A stretch of DNA of 36,579 bases from assembly GCF_004000805.1 (NCBI RefSeq), contig NZ_BILY01000054.1:1-36579 (forward strand). The letters are read 5' to 3'. Of this stretch, positions 30,454-36,579 are shown piece by piece. Position numbers and translations under genes: made by a program. The notes below the pieces were generated by a model. That model saw only the letters and a list, made by a program, of their open reading frames with translations. It was not told where the DNA came from and searched no databases. Origin of the DNA: Paenibacillus glycanilyticus NBRC 16618 (GTDB lineage Bacteria > Bacillota > Bacilli > Paenibacillales > Paenibacillaceae). Numbering within the stretch: position 1 is the stretch's first letter; every line of letters begins with the position of its first letter.

Positions 30454-30487
30454 GAAATATAGTACTCTTATAGAAATATAGTACTCT
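30454..30487. promoter_or_regulatory. 19-bp-spaced direct repeat in the pyk/araC divergent region
   Basis: GAAATATAGTACTCT occurs at 30454-30468 and again at 30473-30487. The 19-bp period places both copies on one face of the helix, as AraC-family proteins prefer. Each copy contains AGTACT, and the copies overlap the likely -10 sequences (TATAGT) of the AraC gene. A weak pyk -10 (TACAAT, 30424-30429) lies to the left. Confidence 0.55.
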
Positions 30488-30512
30488 AAACGACTGGAGG
30501 ATGTAGGTCAAC

Positions 30513-31292
30513 ATGCTTACGCTGCAGCAGGTCAGACAAGACAGAGGGACCGATTGGTTCGACAACGGCGCTCGCCCGGAAGGCGCATCCACGCTTGTAT
30601 TGTCGAGTTACGGCAAAGTCGTATACTGGGTTGGCAACGAGAAAATTATTTTGGAAAAAGGCGATCTGTTATATATTCCGGCCTGTCAATCGTATTATGG
30701 CAAATGTGTGCCAACCGTGTTCCATGAGAAATACGTCATTGAATTCACCGCGGATACTCCGCCGCTCCCGCTTCTGCAGAACAATCATTGGGTGAAATCG
30801 AGAACCGGCGCGTACGAGCTGATCCTGGAACGGATCAAAACCATGCATAACGAGTGGACGGAGAAGCATTTGTATGCCGATGTGCTTGGCCTAGCCATCT
30901 TATACGAATGCCTGGCTCTCTGGAATAGAGAGCTTGATGAAGGACCGGCCACATCCGCCGCTCATCAGCAGGTCGAACGGATGAAAAGCTATATCATGAA
31001 CTACTATCAGCAGAAAATTACGAAGGAGGAGCTTGGCGAGTATATCCGCAAAAGCCCGAACTACGCGGCTACGCTTTTCCGGCGGGTTACCGGACAAACC
31101 ATCAGCGAATACGTCCATAAAGCGCGGGTGAAAAAAGCGATCTATCTGCTCGTGGACTCCACTCTTACGGTAGGTGAAATTTCCGAATCCGTCGGCTACC
31201 GCGACCTGTCTTACTTCCAGCGAATCTTTAAGCGCGAGACCGGCAAAACGCCAACCGCGTACATGAAGGACCGCCCAAAACCACCGTCCTAA
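30513..31292 (+). CDS. AraC-family transcriptional regulator
   Basis: The 259-aa protein has an N-terminal cupin-like sensor domain (about 10-95), with LEKGDLLYIPACQSYYGK typical of the AraC effector barrel. A linker and the two-helix-turn-helix DNA-binding domain (about 160-255) follow. The latter shows ITKEELGEYIRKSPNYAATLFRRVTGQTI and VGEISESVGYRDLSYFQRIFKRETGKTPTAYM (segments 168-196 and 218-249), matching the family signature. The start is ATG 30513, with GGAGG about 13 bases upstream. The ligand is unknown; sugars are common for this subclass in Paenibacillus. Direct repeats in its promoter suggest autoregulation. Confidence 0.92.
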   Translation: MLTLQQVRQDRGTDWFDNGARPEGASTLVLSSYGKVVYWVGNEKIILEKGDLLYIPACQSYYGKCVPTVFHEKYVIEFTADTPPLPLLQNNHWVKSRTGAYELILERIKTMHNEWTEKHLYADVLGLAILYECLALWNRELDEGPATSAAHQQVERMKSYIMNYYQQKITKEELGEYIRKSPNYAATLFRRVTGQTISEYVHKARVKKAIYLLVDSTLTVGEISESVGYRDLSYFQRIFKRETGKTPTAYMKDRPKPPS

Positions 31293-31415
31293 TCTTTAGC
31301 TGAACAATAAGAGCGGAAAAGAAACATCAGGTGCAACATCCCGGTTGGATTCCCGTTTAATAGGGTAAGAAAACTGGAAAGCTACAATAAAATACGCTGA
31401 AACGGAGTGAGGCTT

Positions 31416-32084
31416 ATGTGGCGTCTATTAAGTATTTTGGCCGTCATGCTCGTGCTTGGCGGATGTTTAGGTCTTGGAGGGAATGATAATACGTTGTCAC
31501 CGATGCCCTCAGCATCCCAAACCGCCGAGCCTTCGGCCGAACCTTCACTTGCGCCTACGCCAATTCCATCTTCGTCTCCGACACCGGCACCAACTGCCGA
31601 AGAAACGGCAAAAGCTATTATGAATGCCCTAAAGCAGCAGGATACAGAGAAGCTGTCCAGCTATATCCATCCCGAGAAAGGGCTGTTGTTCTCTCCCTAC
31701 GGTCATATCGAGAAAGATGCCGCTGTAACCTTTAAAGCAGGCGAGCTGCCCGCATGGGATGATTCAAAGCTGTATAAATGGGGAAGCTACGACGGCTCCG
31801 GCGAACCGATCAGCCTTACTTTCAAAGACTATTTCGAAAAATTCGTCTACGATAAAAATTTCGCGGAAGCCGAAAAAGTCGGTCATAACGAAATACTCGG
31901 CCGAGGCAATACGCTGGTCAATATCGGGGAAATTTACCCGGGAAGCACCTATTACGACTATTACTTCAGCGGGTTTGATCAGGAGCTTAGCGGCATGGAT
32001 TGGGAAAGCCTGATTCTTGTCCTCGAGCAGCATAACGGCGCCTGGTACGTTTGCGCCATCGTTCATTCCCAATGGACCATTTAA
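31416..32084 (+). CDS. putative lipoprotein with Pro/Ser-rich linker
   Basis: The 222-aa protein has a lipoprotein signal peptide with lipobox LGGC (Cys17). A low-complexity Ser/Pro/Thr/Ala linker (about 27-65) is followed by a soluble domain with EETAKAIMNALKQQDTEKLSSYIHPEKG (start of the domain near 65). This resembles small NTF2-like or DUF4309-type extracytoplasmic modules, but I do not assign it. The start ATG 31416 has GGAG 8 bases upstream; an earlier in-frame GTG (31407) sits too close to it. It is a single gene between the AraC regulator and a convergent terminator. Role unknown. Confidence 0.8.
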   Translation: MWRLLSILAVMLVLGGCLGLGGNDNTLSPMPSASQTAEPSAEPSLAPTPIPSSSPTPAPTAEETAKAIMNALKQQDTEKLSSYIHPEKGLLFSPYGHIEKDAAVTFKAGELPAWDDSKLYKWGSYDGSGEPISLTFKDYFEKFVYDKNFAEAEKVGHNEILGRGNTLVNIGEIYPGSTYYDYYFSGFDQELSGMDWESLILVLEQHNGAWYVCAIVHSQWTI

Positions 32085-32089
32085 TGCAT

Positions 32090-32130
32090 AAAGGGCGCTT
32101 CCCTCGTCATTATGACGGGGAGCGCCCTTT
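32090..32130. terminator. bidirectional terminator between lipoprotein and GGDEF-EAL gene
   Basis: Arms AAAGGGCGCTTCCC (32090-32103) and GGGAGCGCCCTTT (32118-32130), with an inner CGTCA/TGACG stem, form a long hairpin. T-rich sequence lies on the plus side and A-rich (T on the minus strand) on the other, serving both convergent genes. Confidence 0.85.
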
Positions 32131-32140
32131 CCCTTGCACC

Positions 32141-34624
32141 TTATTCTTCCGGAAATTTGTTAGAACGGAATAATTCAACGAAGCGTTCCGGCGCAACCGG
32201 CGGACTGAACAAGTAACCCTGCAGCAGGTCGCAATTATGCTCCTTTATAATCTGCAGCTCTTCCGCCGTCTCCACGCCTTCCGTCACAACCTTCATATTG
32301 AGATTATGGGCAATAACAATAATCGATCGAAAGATCATCTGTTTGCGGATATCCGTCACAATCCCACGGATAAACGATTTATCCAGCTTCAAATAATGAA
32401 TCGGTATGTTCTGCAGATAGCTTAAGGAGGAATAACCCGTACCGAAATCGTCAAGAGACAGCTTTAACCCAAGCCCCTGCAGCTCATGCAAAATTCGCAG
32501 CGTATGCTCCGGATTTTCCATAAAGATCGATTCCGTCAGCTCCAGCTCGATCTGCTCCGGCCGGACACCCGCTTCCTCAATAATCGATTTGATGCTGGAC
32601 ACAATGTCTTTCTGCTGGAACTGAAGCATGGACATATTTACGCTCACAAGCACCGAATCCAGCCCCATCTGCTCCCACTGCTTCACCTGCCGGCAGGCTG
32701 ACCGGAGCACCCATTCCCCGAGCAAAATAATAAAGCCCGTCTTCTCGGCAATCGGAATAAATTCGAGGGGGGACACCATCCCAAACTCCGGATGCTTCCA
32801 GCGCAGCAGCGCTTCAACCCCATAAATACGTCCCGTCCGAATCTCCAGCTTCGGCTGATAATGAAGCATGAATTGATTGGACTCCAGCGCTTCGAACATA
32901 CTGTTCTCCAAAATAAGCTCTTTGGTCGGAACATCGTTCATCATGGGAGAATACAGCTTGTACGTATTGCGCTGCTTCTTCGCTACATACAAGGCAATAT
33001 CGGATTCCTTCACCAGACGGTCGCCAGTCTCAGGCGTCCATTCCTGATGAACGCTCATCCCGATGCTCGCCGTCAGATAGAAGAGTCGTCCCTTCATCTT
33101 GATGGGCTCTGCAATCACGCTCAAAATCCGCGCCGCAGCTGCCGTTGCTTGTCCCAGATAGCTGATGTCGTCCAATAGCACGACAAACTCGTCGCCCCCA
33201 AACCGGAATACCCGGCCGGACTGACCCATTACTTGAACGATCCGGTTGCCAACCTGCTTCAGGAGCATATCCCCCATCGTATAGTCAAGGGTCTCGTTAA
33301 TAATCTTAAAACGGTCCAAATCGATGTACAGCAAAGCAAATTGACCGTTACTGCCCGTTTTTGTCTCCACATGCCGCGAATAGCCGTAACGGTTGGGGAA
33401 CCCGGTAACCAGATCATGGGTCGCCTGATGCTGGATCAGATGCTCGGCTTCCTTGCGGAAATCAACCATCCGGTTAAAATGATTGGCCATCGTCTCGAAC
33501 TCGTCGTTCGACCGGATATCAAGCTTCAGCTTCTCGTTGCCGATCGCAACGGCTGAAGTAACCTGAATGACCTTTTTTATATTTTCCAGAACAATTTTCT
33601 GAAGCATTAACCAAGCCAGCAAAGACATTAGTACAACCGTGGCGGCAGCTATCAGAATCGAGCTCCATAACGACGAATAATACTGCGTCAGCATATTGCC
33701 CTTTGGTATGACCATTTCGAAATGCCACGTAAAATCCTGAATCCGAATCGGAATCAGCATCCGGAACATTTGACCGCTCGCATGCCGGTCCGGCGTGTAC
33801 TGGATAGTGGAGAAGCTCTTCTTATAGTCGTTAATAGAGCCCCCGCCCTCCCACATCTCATAAGGCTTCATGACAAGGCCCGGATAAGCGCCGTTAGCCA
33901 GATAATAGTTATTGGACGTAATGATGCTTGCATGGCCGCCCAGCGGACGGATGCTGCGGATCTTGTCCTGCACCGTCTGAAGCGAGATATCGCCGCCGAC
34001 AATCCCGAGAAACTGTCCGTTCTCATCGAGAATCGGAAGAATAAAAGAAGTGACGACGATATCCTTGCCGTTCAGGTTGTAGGGGTAAGGATCAAACAAG
34101 GTGAATGTCTTCGATTGCTTGACGACCTGATAAAAGTCTCCATCCCCATTGAGCATGTTGTAATCTACGGTGGGGATTGCTTTTAAGCCGTCGCTGGTAC
34201 GCACGATATAAGGAACAAACCTTCCGCTTTCGTCATCGTAGCCGCTCGCCAAACGGTTCATCGCATCCTTCCGATCAAAGGCATCCGGCTCCCACACCGT
34301 GTAACAGCCAATCAGATCCGGATTGTTGCGGACAACGGTTTCGAGCATATGTACGGCGTAAGAACGGTTCTGCACGCCATCCGAGCGCATTTGAAGCAAA
34401 GCATCTCTTATGGTAGTAAGAGATGCTAGACTCGTATTAATAGAAGTAGTGAATTGGTCGATATATTGTATAGACTGCTTTTGCGCGAGCAGCTCGCCCT
34501 TTTCCAGGCTGGTATGATAGAGCTTGGTGAGATAGAAAGAAACTAACAAAGAATAAGACGTCAGCATTAGAACTCCCAATGCAGTAATTAGTTTCTGTGC
34601 GATGCTGAGCCTTATTTTCCTCAA
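32141..34624 (-). CDS. membrane dCache-HAMP-GGDEF-EAL c-di-GMP enzyme
   Basis: The 827-aa protein has a membrane helix (about 10-33), an extracytoplasmic double-Cache sensor (about 40-300), a second helix (about 318-342), HAMP (about 343-395), GGDEF (about 400-560) and EAL (about 570-820). The GGDEF motif at 476-480 is intact, so diguanylate cyclase activity is expected. The EAL domain keeps EALLRW (604), Asn in SVNMS, ELTES, SLDDFGTGYSSL (Asp725-Asp726), KLDKSF and TEGVET (Glu782), so phosphodiesterase activity is also expected. The inhibitory RxxD site upstream of GGDEF is missing. The start is TTG 34624, with GGAGG upstream. Promoter: TTGAAT (34715-34720), 18 bp, TATACT (34691-34696) on the minus strand. 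It sets c-di-GMP from an unknown external signal. Confidence 0.93.
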   Translation of the reverse strand: MRKIRLSIAQKLITALGVLMLTSYSLLVSFYLTKLYHTSLEKGELLAQKQSIQYIDQFTTSINTSLASLTTIRDALLQMRSDGVQNRSYAVHMLETVVRNNPDLIGCYTVWEPDAFDRKDAMNRLASGYDDESGRFVPYIVRTSDGLKAIPTVDYNMLNGDGDFYQVVKQSKTFTLFDPYPYNLNGKDIVVTSFILPILDENGQFLGIVGGDISLQTVQDKIRSIRPLGGHASIITSNNYYLANGAYPGLVMKPYEMWEGGGSINDYKKSFSTIQYTPDRHASGQMFRMLIPIRIQDFTWHFEMVIPKGNMLTQYYSSLWSSILIAAATVVLMSLLAWLMLQKIVLENIKKVIQVTSAVAIGNEKLKLDIRSNDEFETMANHFNRMVDFRKEAEHLIQHQATHDLVTGFPNRYGYSRHVETKTGSNGQFALLYIDLDRFKIINETLDYTMGDMLLKQVGNRIVQVMGQSGRVFRFGGDEFVVLLDDISYLGQATAAAARILSVIAEPIKMKGRLFYLTASIGMSVHQEWTPETGDRLVKESDIALYVAKKQRNTYKLYSPMMNDVPTKELILENSMFEALESNQFMLHYQPKLEIRTGRIYGVEALLRWKHPEFGMVSPLEFIPIAEKTGFIILLGEWVLRSACRQVKQWEQMGLDSVLVSVNMSMLQFQQKDIVSSIKSIIEEAGVRPEQIELELTESIFMENPEHTLRILHELQGLGLKLSLDDFGTGYSSLSYLQNIPIHYLKLDKSFIRGIVTDIRKQMIFRSIIVIAHNLNMKVVTEGVETAEELQIIKEHNCDLLQGYLFSPPVAPERFVELFRSNKFPEE

Positions 34625-34690
34625 GATTCTATCCTCCTTCTCTGTCCATAGACCTACTCATGCGTATTTTCCAATTTATGATATGGTTCT

Positions 34691-34720
34691 AGTATACTTG
34701 ACAAAATGTGATAAATTCAA
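34691..34720 (-). promoter_or_regulatory. promoter of the GGDEF-EAL gene
   Basis: On the minus strand TTGAAT (34715-34720), an 18-bp spacer and TATACT (34691-34696) lie 67 bp upstream of the TTG start. The 245-bp gap 34625-34869 otherwise holds only the terminator of the His-rich gene. Confidence 0.6.
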
Positions 34721-34804
34721 CGGAAAACTAGGAATTAATATGACAGAATAATCAATTCTTCGACAGGATAATGTCGAATTTTGTAACTTTACTAAAATTG
34801 TGAA

Positions 34805-34841
34805 AATAAAAGAGGCTGCTCGCTAACGGAGCAGCCTCTTT
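34805..34841 (-). terminator. intrinsic terminator of the His-rich gene
   Basis: Arms AGAGGCTGCTC (34811-34821) and GAGCAGCCTCT (34829-34839) form an 11-bp stem, extended by AA/TT. On the minus strand TTTTATTTTC follows. Confidence 0.9.
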
Positions 34842-34869
34842 ACCTCTGATTCTATAGTCCTGGCTTTGT

Positions 34870-35349
34870 TCAGCCTTGTTTGACATCCCGCTGCGGCTCT
34901 TGCTGAGCATCGCTCTTGTGGTGCATTCGGTGAAGCTTATGGAGCTCCTCGCGAAGCTGCTCCGCCGTTTTGCCTTCCGTTGCAATGCCGTTTTCCTTGG
35001 CCTTCTGACGCAGATGCTCCAGGATTTTCGCTTTATGCTCGGTCTTGAACGCTTCCCATTTCGCTTTATCCTTCTGCTTTGCCGCTTCCAGCTCCGTTCT
35101 GAGCTGCTCCGCAGTCTTGCCCTCCGTTTTAATACCGAAGTAATCAGCCATATAACGGAGCTTCTCCATCCGATGTTCTTCCGAGTTTTTGCCGAATTTG
35201 CCGTCATGATGATGATGGCCATGCTTAGGGCCATCCTCCATCCGGTTATCCTGAGCTGCTGGAGCCTTCTCCTCCGGCTGCGCCGCGTAGACTGGAGCCG
35301 ATAGCAGCAGCATAGTCGCTGCGAATGCGCCGATGATTTTTCTTTTCAT
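34870..35349 (-). CDS. secreted His-rich protein with two GKTAEQLR repeats
   Basis: The 159-aa protein (from ATG 35349) has a Sec signal peptide (MKRKIIGAFAATMLLLSAPVYA, first 22 residues, cut after AYA-type VYA). A His cluster (HGHHHHD, about 42-48) and a helical, highly charged region follow. Two repeats read GI.TEGKTAEQLR.EL (about 73-90 and 121-138), a module seen in many Firmicutes secreted proteins (DUF2680-like). It has further His residues near the C-terminus. The His cluster suggests binding of zinc or nickel outside the cell. It follows a COG0523 metallochaperone gene by 109 bp, with a potential RNA structure in between. Function is inferred only from composition and neighbour. Confidence 0.8.
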   Translation of the reverse strand: MKRKIIGAFAATMLLLSAPVYAAQPEEKAPAAQDNRMEDGPKHGHHHHDGKFGKNSEEHRMEKLRYMADYFGIKTEGKTAEQLRTELEAAKQKDKAKWEAFKTEHKAKILEHLRQKAKENGIATEGKTAEQLREELHKLHRMHHKSDAQQEPQRDVKQG

Positions 35350-35365
35350 GCCTTGCCACACCTTC

Positions 35366-35435
35366 CTATCCAATTCGTGATGCCGGAGCTCGATGCCCCT
35401 CATGGATTATTTTTCCCAAGCATACGATTGGATAG
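35366..35435 (-). ncRNA. structured leader upstream of the His-rich gene
   Basis: CTATCCAATTCG (35366-35377) and CGATTGGATAG (35425-35435) pair over 11 bp with a 1-nt bulge and enclose 47 nt that can form two further hairpins. One is UGGG-N8-UCCA. The other is UGAGGGGC with GCUCCGGCAUCA-type pairing (inner GGGGC/GCUCC). The 3' arm ends directly at the GAAGG Shine-Dalgarno of the His-rich gene. Folding was done by eye. Confidence 0.4.
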
Positions 35436-35458
35436 ACATGGTCTTGTCGCATTGCCGA

Positions 35459-36463
35459 TTATTCTGTCGAATGGTTAGGCTCACGCTCGAGCTTACGCAG
35501 CACCTCAAGCACGGCATCCTTCGAGAAATGCTCGCCGATAAAGACGGCAACGTCATTCACTTCCCCTTGCGGCGTGATCCGGATAAAGTCCGTTTCCCGG
35601 TACGCGTATTGAAACAAGAAGCGGCTCGCCGTATCCGAGAACGTTACAATGCCCTTCGCCCGGTACACATGATCCGGCAGCTGCTTCAGAAACGCCTCAA
35701 ACGCTACGCTGTCGACCGCTCCGTTCAGATAATACGTCATGACCATAACATGCTCATGGGTATGATGATGGTGATGCGAATCGCGATGCCCGTGTTCGCT
35801 TTCCGCCTCTCCTTTATGTACGCCGACGCCGGATAGCTGCGAAGCATCCTCCGCTTGCCGCTCGATGAAAGCCCAATCCTCAACCTGGCAGCGGACCGTC
35901 GTCATAACCGGGGCAACGGCATTGATCTCGCGAACCAGCTGCTGCGCCTCCACCAGCTCGTCCGGAGCCAGCTTATCCGCTTTGTTCAGGAGCAGCCTTG
36001 TCGCACACCGGATCTGATCGCGCATCAGCTTAAACGTCTTGCCTTTCCCGCTTCGGCTCCGCTGCAGCAGTTCAGGTCCGTCCACGACGGTAATGACGCT
36101 CTGCAGCTCAATCCGGCAATACAGAGCAGCCTCCGTAACGCCGTCCATAATCTCCATCGGATTGGCCGCACCGGTTGATTCAATCACGATGACATCCGGC
36201 TGATGCGTGTCAATGAGGGTTTTAATCTCCAGGCTGAGATCGCTTCGAATCGTGCAGCAGATGCAGCCGCTTAGCATTTCCGACATCGGGACTTTATCTC
36301 CGACCATCTGACCGTCCAGATTAATATCGCCAAGCTCGTTCATAATAACGGCCGCTTTAAGCCCTTGCGCCTGCCAATGGTCCAGCAAACCGGTTAGTAG
36401 CGTAGTCTTGCCGCTGCCAAGAAACCCCGACAGCAAATAAATCGGTATAATGTTTGTGTTCAT
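35459..36463 (-). CDS. COG0523 (CobW/ZigA-type) metallochaperone GTPase
   Basis: The 334-aa protein has the G1 loop GFLGSGKT (13-20), the family metal motif CICC (Cys67, Cys69, Cys70), a Walker B-like ESTG and the base-recognition motif NKAD. Between the GTPase and the C-terminal CobW_C domain lies a His-rich loop (HRDSHHHHHTHEH), typical of family members that handle zinc or other metals. It moves a metal to a client protein using GTP. The start ATG 36463 follows GGGAAG by 7 bases; an in-frame ATG at 36490 sits at the predicted transcript start. No Zur box is seen. It leads the small operon with the His-rich protein. Confidence 0.92.
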   Translation of the reverse strand: MNTNIIPIYLLSGFLGSGKTTLLTGLLDHWQAQGLKAAVIMNELGDINLDGQMVGDKVPMSEMLSGCICCTIRSDLSLEIKTLIDTHQPDVIVIESTGAANPMEIMDGVTEAALYCRIELQSVITVVDGPELLQRSRSGKGKTFKLMRDQIRCATRLLLNKADKLAPDELVEAQQLVREINAVAPVMTTVRCQVEDWAFIERQAEDASQLSGVGVHKGEAESEHGHRDSHHHHHTHEHVMVMTYYLNGAVDSVAFEAFLKQLPDHVYRAKGIVTFSDTASRFLFQYAYRETDFIRITPQGEVNDVAVFIGEHFSKDAVLEVLRKLEREPNHSTE

Positions 36464-36496
36464 CGCTGCTCTTCCCTTTCCGTCTGTCATCCCTTC

Positions 36497-36524
36497 ATTA
36501 TAGCGCTACCGCATCCGGCTGCAA
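36497..36524 (-). promoter_or_regulatory. promoter of the COG0523 GTPase gene
   Basis: On the minus strand TTGCAG (36519-36524), a 16-bp spacer and TATAAT (36497-36502) put the start near 36490. No recognisable Zur or Fur box overlaps it. Confidence 0.65.
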
Positions 36525-36542
36525 CCATGTCACGCCGCAACG

Positions 36543-36579
36543 AAAAAAAAGACTGCCCCGCGCCAAAATGGCGGGGGCA
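36543..36579 (-). terminator. intrinsic terminator of a gene beyond the right edge
   Basis: TGCCCC (36554-36559) pairs with GGGGCA (36574-36579), and an inner CGCC/GGCG continues the stem. On the minus strand GTC and eight Ts (36543-36550) follow. The terminated gene lies to the right of the window. Confidence 0.85.

Overview
The window looks like a chromosomal segment of a Paenibacillus-type Gram-positive bacterium (Paenibacillaceae). The signs are: B. subtilis-like gene neighbourhoods (ygxA/ygzB/perR, gatCAB, ydbS-ydbT, ydcC-alr-ndoAI-ndoA), a protein with three S-layer-homology (SLH) domains, strong AGGAGG-type ribosome binding sites with many TTG/GTG starts, and intrinsic terminators after most transcription units. 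Nearly all genes are on the minus strand. The exceptions are ygzB, the DedA-like gene, an AraC regulator and a lipoprotein. No tRNA or rRNA gene, insertion sequence, prophage or CRISPR array is visible. The left edge does carry tandem promoters that look like those of an rRNA operon lying just outside.

Layout from left to right: (1) 1-4,100: tandem outward promoters, ygxA, ygzB, a membrane-anchored GH18/SH3 cell-wall protein and perR. (2) 4,100-6,660: a polytopic DUF4097 protein overlapping an MgtC/SapB protein. (3) 6,765-10,534: the GatCAB amidotransferase and a small protein I do not recognise. (4) 10,634-13,797: ydbS-ydbT PH-domain membrane proteins and an M24 peptidase. (5) 13,933-19,979: a compact nine-gene Tad (type IVb pilus-like) operon: cpaB, tadZ, tadA, tadB, tadC, two small hydrophobic paralogues of 53 and 48 aa, and two pseudopilin-like proteins. 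It is preceded by a leader with a complete intrinsic terminator. (6) 20,233-23,665: the NdoA toxin and its antitoxin, alanine racemase and the YdcC lipoprotein. (7) 23,833-27,685: two tandem secreted L-asparaginases, the second anchored through SLH domains, behind a promoter with a perfect GlnR/TnrA-type box. (8) 27,900-28,820: two tiny coupled ORFs, then a DedA-like membrane protein behind an ECF (sigma-W-type) promoter. (9) 28,942-34,624: short-form pyruvate kinase, an AraC regulator with direct repeats at its promoter, a lipoprotein and a dCache-HAMP-GGDEF-EAL protein. (10) 34,870-36,463: a COG0523 (CobW-type) metallochaperone GTPase and a secreted His-rich protein, separated by a structured leader.

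The most novel part is the Tad locus. It has the full cytoplasmic and membrane motor set but no recognisable Flp pilin or prepilin peptidase in the window. In the place where pilins would be expected it has two tiny paralogous single-pass proteins. A terminator between promoter and first gene suggests control by transcription attenuation. Other points worth checking are GlnR control of surface asparaginases, the ECF-type promoter of the DedA gene, and a possible three-way-junction RNA upstream of the His-rich protein. All functional statements come from reading the sequence and from family knowledge; no database search was run.
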